Shown here: in pieces, positions 46,384-57,159 of the stretch
How the letters are laid out: every line of letters starts with the position of its first letter
How positions within the stretch are numbered: position 1 is the first letter of the stretch
Source: Hofstenia miamia
Taxonomy: Eukaryota > Xenacoelomorpha > Acoela
Assembly: GCA_004352715.1 (NCBI GenBank)
Contig: SCFE01000088.1
Coordinates: 181,218 to 245,217 of the forward strand
Reading direction: 5' to 3'
Length of the DNA stretch: 64,000 nt
Notes under the pieces: generated by a model
What the model was told of the DNA's origin: nothing
Database searches by the model: none
The model's input: the letters and a program-made list of their open reading frames with translations, nothing else
Made by a program: the position numbers and the translations under genes

Positions 46384-48858
46384 TAAAACTAACACAAGTA
46401 ATATACATAGCTTCTGCAAACGTGCTTGTATAATGTCTCCATGACCCAATCATGACCCACAATACTTCTAAACATTGATCCATCCTATTTATATATGTGA
46501 ATAATTGCTTTACCCAACCCAACCCGAAAATGTCCAAAGAAATATTACGCAACCCATCCACAGTCCTGTTCTGAACACATTTTAAAACACTTGCTGTAAA
46601 AGGTTTTGTAGGGGTATTTTTTCCTAAGACCCGAAAGCCACACTAATTAACTCTTAAAAATTACTATCGATGTACGCTAGTCTAATATGGCTCCAGAAAT
46701 TTGACTCGGATCTTAATCTCTGAACCTTGCTGCGTTTTAATTATTGAGTTTTCTGAGATTTGAATATATTCTGCCTAAGAACCAAATCATCTTTTACAAT
46801 TCATCGCTCATAAAAAAGAAATTATATTACTAATTTTTGGAAAGTAATTGAGTTTTAAATGATTTCGTCTGCTGAATTAATTATAAAAACGTTCATTGAC
46901 TTCGCATTCACAATAATACATTGTAGAATTGTCAAAACTATTAGAAATTTATTAGTGGCGGAAGAAGTATGGAAAAGACGCAAAAAAATATAATAGCAAT
47001 TCATTCCACCTCTTTATTAGCTAGGAATTTCACTTTAATTTAATTAGATAATCGAGTTAAAGACGAAGTCTATATAATTGCATGAATGAAATTGTGCCTT
47101 TTCTATTGTTCTAGGGGTGAAGGATTATCTAAATTGTATATTTTAAGTTTGCTTTCTTTCAAATATTGTTCTTTGTGTTTATGAAACGGTGCGTTTAATA
47201 GCAATTTCGTCTGCTACTGCATGCGTCATACAATTCCAATTTACGCAATACCCGAAAAACGTAAAATCAGAGAGCTAATTATTTTTCCCCAACAAGTGCT
47301 TTCTACTTTAGAATGTAGAAGCTAAATTTCTAGGAGAAATTTAAAGTACTTTTTGTCAAAAACTAGTGACGATTTTTTACAAAATTTTTTTGAGTCAGGC
47401 GTCGCATGACACAAGATTTTTCTTTACAAAGTTTATCCAATCCCACCAGTCATATTACTCAATCTACCACATTGTTTATTTTTACATTAAGATTATCCTG
47501 ATTTTTTATAATTACTTATCCCCCATTTCTGCCTGCTTAACATTATGAAAACTATTCAGTGTAGAATTTTCGGCCTGTCTTGTTGCCTACACTAGTCAAT
47601 CTACCTGTATGCGATTGAGGCTAAAAATATAAAAGGCTTCACATAAATTACCAAATTTAAGTTGATCAAATATCCAGGAAGGCTTTTTTTCCAGGAATGT
47701 TTTGGCAAAATTAAACAAATTTGCATTTACACGTCTTAGGTAAATGAGTAGAACTTTTTGATTAAATATTATTACTATTATTTTAGAAACATTTCAGCAC
47801 CACTAGTGAGATATATCTAGTTAAAAATTCGCTAATTGACACTAGCACCCATTGATAAATCTGTTTTCAAATAGCTTAGGAATAAGATTTAATCTTGTAA
47901 GGCTGGACACAGCATTCGAATAATATAGAACATCAAGCTATAGAGCAAATATTCCCATAGATGACCCTTAAAATTAAACCTATAGTGGAATAATCCCATG
48001 GGACATTTTTATTACACGTGATAAGCATTTCCATATACCATGTAACGTCAAATGTCCCATGCAAATCCTGCTGATTGGACAAAAATTGAATTTTTTAAAT
48101 ACTACCATTTTTTACAGAATTTAGAATATTTCAAAAATTGAATGTTAGTTGCGTAAAATTTCATCACAAAATATATAAATAGACGCACAATTGCATTTGT
48201 TGCTTTAGTAATCAATTGCGTAATATTTCATCACCTGACGATATTTTTGAATATTTGTTACCATCACAAGGTAAATGTTTTTTACTTCCATTATCACAAA
48301 TGATTTTTAGCAATTGATTTAGAATTTTTGTCGAGTAAAATAAACGCGTGAATGTCTCTTATTATAAATTTAAGTCCTATTGCAAAATTGAGTGTTTCGT
48401 TCATTCTATGGATCTTTTCGAGTTAATGCAAAGTGTAAAAATACCATGTTTTATGCATGATGTATTTCTTAATGATTTCCTAGATGCACTTTTAACTATG
48501 AGAGTTATAGTTTAAAATGCAAACAAATATTTTAATAAAGTATGCACATTTGCAGTTGAAATTTAGTTCTACTTCTGTTTATTAAACTATGGTTTGAAAT
48601 GTTTAATTAACATTTTGTTTATTAAAATTATATTTTATCGTGAATTAAGTGAATTTACTTAAAATTTCTTTATCAGATATGATTGCTTTGTTTGTGCAGT
48701 TTCAAACAAAATGTCTAGACATCGTTTTTCTATAATATTTATGACGATTACACTCTTGGAAATCAGAATTAGGTAGAAAATGTATGAATGACTGAAGACA
48801 TTGTTTCAATTTGTACATGCCAATCAAACGATTTTAGAATGGTTTCTGCAAGAATCAT
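46384..48858. other. AT-rich stretch with an AGTGGCGG end and a small hairpin
   Basis: AGTGGCGGAAGAAGTATGG at 46953 resembles the transposon end at 20621. CATGGGACATTT at 47997 is mirrored by AAATGTCCCATG ending at 48061, a 65-bp imperfect hairpin. No gene recognised. Confidence 0.45.
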
Positions 48859-49010
48859 ATATATATATATANTATCTAATTGTTTTCAAATTTAATATAG
48901 ATTTATATCGTTAAATTTATATTTCTAAATAAAGCATAAAAAAGCATAATTTTCCTATATTTTGAGCATAATTATGCGATTTTCAAAAGCATAAAATCCG
49001 AACCCTAATG
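48859..49010. mobile_element. Possible DNA-transposon end next to (TA)n and a single N
   Basis: A TA run is broken by one N at 48872. The segment up to about 49006 repeats AGCATAA-type words and ends TAAAATCCGAACCCTA, whose inverse start TAGGGTTCGGATTTTATGC looks like a terminal sequence. It abuts the truncated 3' side of the LINE that follows. Confidence 0.35.
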
Positions 49011-50740
49011 ATAAGGTTATTTCTTTCAGAAAGATTGATTACATCAATCAGATTTTCTTTTGATCGTGAAATGTCAATTTCACATGTTGAGGCGTTAATT
49101 GTGCTTGTTATGCAGGTATCATCTGAATATTTAATGATGTCTGATTTTTTGGATACGACATACGTTCAGTGCAAATTTCATCTGTAAGGCGTATAAACAA
49201 TACGTCAGACAGATGTCCCCCTTGAGGTACTCCTACTATGAGCGGTAATTTTTCGGTGTATTTTACTGCTTCCATATTTAATACTTTGATTAAAATTAGT
49301 TATATACGTTTTAACCCATTTTGCTATCCATGGTAAAAGTAAACAAAGTTTGTTGACCATCCTGTTCTGTAAAATTGTATTGTATGCACTGCTATAATAT
49401 AAAAAGGCAACTTTTACTATTGTAATTTCTGCTGATTTAAGAGACGTAGCTATTGTCAACTAGGTACAGCAATGCATCTGTCGTATCTCTATTTTGCTGA
49501 TAAGCAAATTGGTTTGAGTCTAAACTATTGGTTAATTTTTTAGTTAAAGCAGTACAATCAAGAAATCTAGACATCTAGCTGCAACTGGTATTATCGTAAT
49601 TGGTATAAAATGTCGGAAATTAGTTTTATCAGGGTTTGTTCTTTTGGGCATTGGTACTACAATTGCAGATTTCCACCTGATAGGGTAATAGAATTCAGTT
49701 AAACATTTTTGATAAATATATCTAAAAGGTTTGCATAGCTCATCTGCATATATTCTGAAGATCCAGGATGGTAGGTTGCTATTGCCTTGGGATGTATTTG
49801 GTTAAACCTTTTTAAAGATATCCTTTACAGTTGACTCCATTACAATATGATCATTGACAACAATAATATATAAATTCTTTTTCTCGTTTTCTGATTTTTT
49901 GTCTAATTTTGCACGTTTTAATAACTTTACAATTTAATTTTCGATCGCTAGTATTTGCTCGTCCGAGCAGCAGTACTTTTCCAAAATGTTGTCCCAGTTC
50001 ATTGTTTCCATTAATTCTCTCATTTTTTCAATATTTATATTGCTTATTATAACTTGAAAATTTAGGAATGAGTGTTAGTGACATATGTGATAACTAATCT
50101 TGCAATTTCCTATTGGTGGTTCCATTTGGAAGTTATACATACATATATCTGACGCGTAGGCAATGTCTAGTTTACTTTTACTGGGGTAGTAAGTGGGTTC
50201 ATTTACCATGTTATCTAACTGAAATTTTTCTAGAATATTCAATGATTTTTGGTTAGCGTCACCAAGTACTAAAATATAGGCGTTGTGGTATTTACTAGAA
50301 ATTTACAACATAGCTGCTCTTAACTCCTTATTAAATAGGCTTTTACGTTTTTTTCGGTGGAAGTTATATATTTATAATTATGATACAGCTGAATTTTTTG
50401 GGTAGGAACTTAGATCTACAACTTATAATTAACAATTCAATATCTGGTGTTGATACAGCTTTTAACACCTTAGGAGCATTGATACACGATTCCTATTTAC
50501 GTAGATTATTAATCCTCCTCCTCCAGATTCTTTAAAATTTGGAAGGTTGCGATCCAGCCTATTAATGTGATAATGTTCTATAAATATTGTTGCGTCTGGT
50601 ATATCGGGTTTAAGTTTAGTTTCTTGTAGACATGCTATAGCATATGCTTTCTCTAATAGCGTACAACGAAATTCCAAAAACTTAGATATTATACCGTTAA
50701 AATTATTATTAATAATACTTGGGAATGATAATTTTGATAT
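49011..50740 (-). pseudogene. LINE ORF2 remnant: endonuclease and reverse transcriptase, antisense to the TP53INP homologue
   Basis: Minus-strand frames give NGIISKFLEFRCTLL then AYAIACLQETKLKPD (about 50640-50590), the N-terminal block of an APE-type endonuclease with its conserved Glu, and GGGGLIIYVN. Downstream are YYSSAYNTILQNRMVNKL (about 49400-49340; the first catalytic Asp is replaced by Tyr), VGVPQGGHLSDVLF (about 49240-49195) and KYSDDTCITSTINAS (about 49130-49085), the YxDD block. Stops and shifts throughout show a dead copy; it is truncated at about 49010 before the C-terminus. It starts just after ORF1 in the same orientation. Confidence 0.7.
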
Positions 50741-50751
50741 TTTATCGGATC

Positions 50752-51525
50752 TCAGTTTTCTAGTTCTTCCTCTTCATTTGCTAAACCATGAGAAATGAAT
50801 AAGTTCTTGTTCTCCAGATAATCTTTGAGTGCTTTACGATTTGCTAAAATTCTGCGAACATCAAAAGAATCTTTAAGTTTTATGTGTATCATTCGTGGCT
50901 GTCTCCTTAATTCATGATATTTTCCTCTTCGATAAATATCAGTTATTTGATCAAAACGGTCTCCACTTAGGTAATTTAAAATGCTTTCAACCTTAGAATA
51001 ATCATCCTCTAATGCATCGCCTTTATTTCCTTCTTTGCTTTCCGGGAGATTACTTAATCTAATGTCGCACAACACTTGAGGTTTGTGTTCAGTAATCACG
51101 TTAGATATATTTCTGGGTAGCATTTCCCTATTAACATTTTTAACAATTTCTGAGTCTGCTTTTGTACTTTCAGTAAATGATTTAACGTTATTTTTAAATT
51201 CTTTAAAATTTTCATTTAAGTTATTTTGACCAAAGTTTGACATAAATGTGTCGCACAACCAGATAGCAGATCCAATGTTTAGTCTTTTATTTCCTTTGAT
51301 TAATTTTATGTTTGAATCCTCAAGACCAATACATTCAGAATGATAATGGGCTTTACATTGAAAACATGAAAACTCACTATTGTGAATTACTTCATTACAT
51401 TTTTTATTTAATTCAACCTCTTCTTTAGTACATGAGCTGCACATAGTGCCACAACTTTTAGTGAGTAAGAGTACTTTGCTTCTTGCCACATTTAATGCAA
51501 TACGGCATTACTATTAACAGGTATG
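50752..51525 (-). pseudogene. LINE ORF1 with PHD-like zinc finger and RNA-binding region
   Basis: The long frame runs from 51489 to 50752. Upstream, in a shifted frame, MPYCIKCGK supplies the probable real start, so the N-terminus is frameshifted. It contains CGTMCSSC, then CFQCKAHYHSECIGL, a C4HC-type PHD-like pattern, a short acidic/Lys-rich linker, then DIRLSNLPES, SILNYL, IYRRGKY and RMIHIKLKDSFDVRRIL, consistent with the RRM-like domain of LINE ORF1. ORF1 proteins bind the LINE transcript. Together with the adjacent ORF2 this is the 5' end of a CR1/Jockey-type insertion lying in the likely first intron of the host gene. Confidence 0.7.
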
Positions 51526-51599
51526 ATTAAACAAGTTTAGTTCAATGCTTAATGTGTCTGTAAATCTAACTTTTTTTAATCGGTGACGTTTAATGGGTT

Positions 51600-51793
51600 C
51601 ACAGCGAACCAGGATGGGATTTTCCAAGATACCTCTCTGTCTTTATCAGGGAGGAATTGGTAGATATAAATAAAGGGGAGTCGATAATCCAATGTAGAAA
51701 TTGTAAACGAGAATTCTCTCTTGCGTCAAAATTGTTTAAGCAAAATCACGGAGCACTCAGTAAACCGACCGTTCGCGTTCAATGCGTCTTTTG

Positions 51794-51794
<1 letters not shown>
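51600..51794 (+). pseudogene. Zinc-finger-like repeat ORF fragment
   Basis: A frame from 51657 reads ESIIQCRNCKREFSLASKLF and RVQCVFC before dissolving into a TA array. CxxC followed by a REF..SKL spacing resembles a C2H2 finger start, and the second CxxC could begin another. No complete finger is present. It looks like a transposon-derived fragment joined to the (TA)n repeat, and I cannot name the family. Confidence 0.3.
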
Positions 51795-51850
<56 letters not shown>

Positions 51851-51929
51851 ATGAATCACATATAAAATATTTCAAAGAAGAAAAATAAATAAATTGTAGT
51901 AAAAAGTAAATGTTTTTATACTGAAATAT
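51795..51929. repeat. (TA)n-linked dispersed repeat, copy 2
   Basis: A TA array with one G interruption is followed by ATGAATCACATATAAAAT and a body that diverges from the 46.3-kb copy at scattered positions, ending TATACTGAAATAT. Confidence 0.65.
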
Positions 51930-52301
51930 ATGCAATTTTTTGTTTTGTTAAAAGGAATCCAAAATTTGGGCGTTGAAATTTTGAAGTTTCTAGGCACATT
52001 GGAATTTGAATCCAATCATTTCACTACATAGATTTGCATTCCAAATCTGCCAGATCTCTGGTTAATTGGTACAAGCAGACATTTAAAGTGATATCAAGAC
52101 TACGAATAGTGTTTACACAATTCCTTGTTAATAGATAAATTAGGCGAATGACAATTTATACGAGACTTCGATTTGCCGGCCTCATTTTAATTTTGATAAG
52201 CGCATAGAGTGTTAGTGAAAATATTTCTTCTATTTTAGGCAATTCTGTATTAGAGATGAATTTTATATTATTACTTTCTGAGAATTAATGCATTTTTTCA
52301 G

Positions 52302-52344
52302 ACATTTTTATCATAAGCATGAATAATTGAATTGCTTAGTTTAG
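52302..52344 (+). other. 5' UTR part of the first coding exon, TP53INP homologue
   Basis: CATTTTTTCAG (52291-52301) is a good 3' splice site just upstream. The 43-nt leader contains a tiny upstream ORF (ATG AAT AAT TGA) before the main ATG at 52345. An alternative is that TTTAG directly before the ATG is the acceptor. Confidence 0.45.
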
Positions 52345-52480
52345 ATGCTTCAAAATTGGTCCAACTATTTGTTCGGTGTCGCCGCATCTGACACCTTCCC
52401 CCCTAATGAAGATGAGTCATCGTTAGATAATATCCTCACCCAGGAAGCCGATGATCAGTGGACGTTGCTCACACTTGCAG
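52345..52480 (+). CDS. TP53INP: TP53INP1/2 (DOR) homologue, coding exon 1
   Basis: The exon encodes residues 1-45 plus one base of codon 46, starting MLQNWSNYLFG, which parallels the family N-terminus (short, amphipathic, ending in a hydrophobic-Gly turn). An acidic stretch follows, then TQEADDQWTLLTLA, where W39-x-x-L42 preceded by acidic residues is a typical LC3-interacting region. In vertebrates these proteins bind ATG8/LC3 through this motif, act in autophagosome formation, and shuttle to the nucleus as co-regulators. The donor is GCAG|GTACGA at 52480/52481. Codon use is richer in C and G than the surroundings, as expected for selected coding sequence. Confidence 0.8.
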
Positions 52481-54700
52481 GTACGATATCTTTTTCTTTT
52501 GTGGATCTAGACATATGAAATTCTGCTTTGAGCATCGTCATTCATTTTTAAGAATGACTATACTCATAGATCGCATGCATATTGAAGTCAGTCTTTCTTT
52601 ATTACTTAATGAATTGATTTGATGTAAGACTTAATGATTAAAACACTAGTTAAGTATTTATTATCATTCTTCTGTTGATGTGCAAAATAACAATATCTTA
52701 TTGATTTGCTTGATTTCAACAATATCATATAAACATGCTGTGCAGAAAATAGTAAAATTATCATCTTTGAAGTGCATTTTGGTATATTAAATTTTGTCAT
52801 TAAGGGCAACAAGTTGGGAAAATCTACAGCTGATTTGCGCTTACCATTAACTTCTTTATGTTTCAATTTCAATTTCTGCAGCGCATTTTTTATTAAATTT
52901 TCATTAGCACTGTTTTAATAATTGTGTTAGATTTATCACATATTCTTTAAGAATCAAATCCCGAGATGTCAGGTACTTCCATCTGGGATTCCATGCATTT
53001 AGCTACCTTTAAAAATTTATTATCGCTTACTATACGTCATGCAGAGCTCTCGCATTTGGCATTTTGCAATAGCAGCGATGTTAAGTATTTGATCGAGCAT
53101 GCCCCATTTGGAGTAACAGAAATCTATAAAGAAAATTTTAATTTAAGGTTAGCTTTAAAGAGCTTTTTCACAATGTGTATGGATTGTTAGACTTTGCAGT
53201 AGAATTGTTTAAAAAATTCTGATCCCGAAGACCTAATTGGGACAATCTGCTCCAAGCGTTATCAATCAAGCAAGTTTGTTTTGTAAAAAATCGTCTTGCA
53301 AACTAATAAGGAATTTCTAAAGTCAAAATTGTTTTTCACAAGGCCGGATGTTCACAGCCTTCAAAAAATCTAAAATCATTAACACATGGAGTGCACCACT
53401 TAAAACTGGCCAATAAAGAAAACGTAAACTACCATATGTTAAAGTTTTTATGAGTGCTTTATGGTGTTACCAATTTTCCCTATAGAATGCTATATTTAGA
53501 GCTATTAAGGAACAGTTTCAGGTCCAGTTGGGGCCACAAGACCTGAAATGTGAATCCTGATTTAACCTCAACTCTGAAACTAACTCTAACCCTAGGCCTA
53601 ATTCCTAACCCTAACCCTAATATTAACTTTAACCCTTAATATGATCTTGCGCCTTGAATTATCCTGCTTTTAAATTTCGAGAATGATTGAAAAAGGTTTT
53701 TATAGTAGAAGTCCTTGTTATGCACTGTTTACTCTTTGTCACAACTGTTTTCTCTATTTCATTTTTAGCTAACATCTTGAGAGGATATGAAAATTACAGA
53801 ACAGGTGTATAAACAAAAATTAATTTACAGCAAAGTTAATTGCTACTAACATTATTTGGTATTATTATTTGTTATTTCCATTAAATTTAGCAAATATGTA
53901 TCTTGTTTTCGTTATCAGAATCAGATTGCAATGCAAATAATTATCTATTTTTGATAGGTACATTTTTATTGTCTCTTATCATTGTTTTATCTCTGTCGGT
54001 GACGTTAATTGTTATCATCGTAATTATAATGTAGTTTAGTGAATCTAAAAATAGAAATCCATTGACGAATCATCGCGTTACACGTTTTCAAATTATTTCC
54101 CACCATCTCTTTGTCCAAAAACAATTTGTTCTTTTAAAGGATGTACAGCTGGGAATATTTTATTATTAACATTTAAACTTGAGAATTACGCACACCTACC
54201 TAGCTATGTGTGATTTGCTTGTATTCATTCTTGAATTGTTGGCGTTCACGAGCTTCAGAATTTTCTCTAAATTGTTGTTATGTTCTGTACTCTTTAATAT
54301 CTACGGATTTCTTGTGATTAATTAGCCTTTAACATCCCTCAATTTGTGTTATTTATGTATAACAGTTTGGAAATCTTTTGGGACTGTCAATTTAGTGCAT
54401 AACATTCACAATTTATTTTTCATGATTGATATTTTAACAATCTCATCAATTCATAGGAAATTCAAATGTTTTATGATTTATCACATTATCCATTTACAGC
54501 AATGTTGTAGTTTTAAGACTTAATTAGTTTATTGTCTCTTGCTTCCAGCACATAAAATAGAATATTAGTAGTCAATAATATTTTCGTAATACAACCAAAG
54601 TCCACAAATTTTAAGCTAGATATTCTAGATTCATTTGCTAGCTAATCACACTGACAAACTGTTATGGTTTCCTTGCAATATAGTTAATAATGATGTTTAG
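52481..54700 (+). other. Intron of the TP53INP homologue, with a telomere-like tract
   Basis: Begins GTACGA and ends TGATGTTTAG. At 53577-53640 a degenerate CCCTAA-type tract includes CCTAACCCTAACCCTAA (53604-53620). The frame at 52966-53190 (MSGTSIWDSMHLATF..) is unrecognised and probably repeat-derived. Confidence 0.7.
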
Positions 54701-54882
54701 AGGACTTTCCGCTGGTCGAGATTGATCGTCAAGGAGGTAAGCAGTCTTCCAATACCAATTCTTGGCTAATGACGCCTCCACCAATCCTCAGCAGTGTTAA
54801 TCAGGAACTTCCCTCACCGTCTTTAGAAAACTTACTCATTGAGCATCCTAGCATGAGTGTATACAAAAGCATTTCAAATAAG
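54701..54882 (+). CDS. TP53INP: TP53INP1/2 (DOR) homologue, coding exon 2
   Basis: The exon continues in phase with exon 1: the split codon completes to Glu, followed by 60 codons. It encodes EDFPLVEIDRQGG, then NSWLMTPPPILSS and SLENLLIEHPSMSVYKS. The SW.(V/M)TPP..F block and the S.LE(N/D)LLIEHPSMSVY block are the most conserved signature of TP53INP1/2 and are decisive for the call. The acceptor is TGATGTTTAG at 54700 and the donor AAATAAG|GTATTA at 54882/54883, ending exactly on a codon boundary. Known role: this central region contributes to nuclear export and transcriptional activity in vertebrate members. Confidence 0.88.
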
Positions 54883-56580
54883 GTATTATTTAGAAAAAAT
54901 ACATTAAATTTCACGTGTTTACTGATTTACATTTGGTTTATATGACTTAAAGCTAGTTTGTATGAATTATCTCCAAGAGCTGGTGTGCATTCATTCCTTT
55001 TCCAAATTTAAGGATAAATATATATAATTCTTTCAGATTTTTTTAATCTTTAATGTTGGTTTATGTGATTATAACCTAATGTCACTTATATATATATATA
55101 TATGGAACATAATTTGAATTTTAAATAGACTATTTTTGATATATTTCCATTTTTTCTTAGGTGGGCAATTAATTTGTCCGGGACTGTATATATATTTATT
55201 TATTTATTTGACTCAGTGCATCTGAAATATTAATTTTTTGCATTAATTCATTTATCTATACTGTATGTCAGAAGCAAACTTTCCGTTTACAAGCAAATTC
55301 AGTTAAGAGAAACATAAAGCAAACCCTAGAAATGCACTGAAATAATATCAGAAGTTTTGCAGTTTAAGTTATTAGCGTTGAGCCAAAAATTTCTGAAAAG
55401 CAAAGATCTGTAATTTTCATTCGAACAAAAAATTTTATGTTTTTCTTTTCAGCAGCACGAACTTCGTAGTTTGTTCTGAACTTTAGACTTTGGATTTCGT
55501 AATTCGATTATAGAAAGGTGCGCTTACTGGAGCAATTAAGTAAATTAGTTCTGTCGATTGTCAATTTCTTTTAATTAATTGCTGAGTAATCTCTATACAA
55601 AGCTCATAGTTGTGTAACATTGTTTAGCCATTAAGTAGTGAAATAAAATCAATTGTTTTTGATGAGTAACAAAAAAAGAAAATTTATTTTTGAAAAATGA
55701 AATTATCAAATACTTATTTAATGCAGATATTTTATTGTACTAATTGTATTGTGAACATGTTGAAAAATACACATTAAAAGTGCATTTCTCTCTCCTAGTT
55801 TTTAATTTTTTTTTCATTTTTGAGCGAAATTTTTTTTATTTATCAAATCAAAATCATTTGAAAACCTGACGAGGGGGACATTCCGCTATTTCCCTTTTGC
55901 ATACGCCATTAGTTACATGTCCTATGCTATTTCTAGTATCTTTATCAAGAACTTAATGAAGGTTGGCTTTACGAAATAGCTATCAGAGAAATATTGCATT
56001 TGGAAATTTCCATTTACAGATTGCTAAATTCACCCATTAGAAATTAGATTTGACTGGCATCGCTAAAATTTTAAAAGTACTTTTCTTAAAGAAACGAGTT
56101 TTGACCTTAAGGTGGCCATACATATGTACAATGACGAGAAAAGACTTCTAAATTTCGAAAAAGGATTTTGTGACTATAAGCCTCCCTGAAATGTACTATA
56201 TATTTAATAAAAACGAATTTTTTAGGAAAATTGTACTACATGTACTGCCATATAAGGTCTTTTTTGGGAGGAAGGTATCACGAAAATCGTATGCAAATTA
56301 TAATTTTTAAATACATATTTTCCTCGTGATATTAAATTATTCCACCGGCAGTGTGCATGCAGAAAATCTGCATTGTTTCGTATGATGCCATAGTTTAACT
56401 TTTTGTAGAGAAAGGAGTGAATTCATAAATATTTTCATATAGGGGTATGTATTAAATATAGATCTTTTCAATTGTAATTTTTTAACAAAATCGTTTTACA
56501 GAAATTTGTAATATTAATTTGGGAAAATGGGTGAATCTACAATCAACAGTGAAAATCGTATAATAAATTGCACTTTTTAG
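54883..56580 (+). other. Intron of the TP53INP homologue
   Basis: GTATTA...CACTTTTTAG, phase 0. Contains a (TA)n at about 55087-55103 and no other recognised feature. Confidence 0.7.
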
Positions 56581-56832
56581 ACTAAAGAGAAGTCGAATAG
56601 TGCTGTAGAACGCAGACCGCCTGCGTCACTTGCTTCTCAAATACAAGTGAACAATCGTCGCGAAAAGGAGGCTGATCTGATGAAGCAGAGGGCGAAATTT
56701 TCTAAACGTACTTCCCATAAAAACAATTCAATGCGCAACTGCCGACGTGAGAACGCAATCGCTATGAAATTCCATCATCGCTCAACTATGCAAAACCGCT
56801 TCACATCGCTAAAGCAACCAAAGTGCCATTAG
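56581..56832 (+). CDS. TP53INP: TP53INP1/2 (DOR) homologue, terminal coding exon
   Basis: Starting in phase 0 after CACTTTTTAG, 83 codons run to TAG at 56830-56832. The product is strongly basic, with RRPPASLASQIQ, a REKEADLMKQRAKFSKRTSH helix-like segment, and NSMRNCRRENAIAM. It corresponds in position and character to the Arg-rich C-terminus of TP53INP1/2 (R.QNRAR-type repeats), which in vertebrates holds nuclear/nucleolar targeting and receptor-binding functions. The final aromatic tail of vertebrate members (QFNY-like) is not conserved. The full protein is 189 aa; human members are about 220-240 aa, so this is a compact form. The exon assignment would be confirmed by transcript reads. Confidence 0.72.
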   Translation, partial: TKEKSNSAVERRPPASLASQIQVNNRREKEADLMKQRAKFSKRTSHKNNSMRNCRRENAIAMKFHHRSTMQNRFTSLKQPKCH

Positions 56833-57134
56833 ATCGCTTTCTATTGCAAAAGATAGTGCTATTAACGCGTGTAATACTGTAACTCAAGTTTTGTAATGGT
56901 TATCATGATTCTAGTATTAAATTTTCGAATTATTTAGAGTATCTTAATTTGTGAATTATCAATTTTATTAGTTTTGTAAATTGTGCTATTAGTTTGTGCT
57001 TCAAGTTCAGGAACCAATCATTTCACTTTATTGTAAATACGTCATTTTGTTGTTAAAAAAATTTGTTTGTTCAAAAAAATTGTATAAATTGTAAATTGAA
57101 AAAAACGTGTGCAATGTGTAGTTTGTCTAAAAGC

Positions 57135-57140
57135 AATAAA
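57135..57140 (+). terminator. Polyadenylation signal of the TP53INP homologue
   Basis: AATAAA lies 300 bases after the stop, following a T-rich 3' UTR with several TTTGT/TGTG words. It is the first canonical hexamer I see downstream of the stop. Confidence 0.5.
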
Positions 57141-57159
57141 TTTAAAACAAAACAAAGCA

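Noticed and set aside
51490-51490. ORF1 start read as Met at 51489
   Set aside because: The triplet there is GTG. A eukaryotic start is more likely the upstream ATG of MPYCIKCGK in a shifted frame.
52966-53190. 74-codon frame in the TP53INP intron as an extra exon
   Set aside because: It lacks good splice sites, and exons 1 and 2 already join in phase without it.
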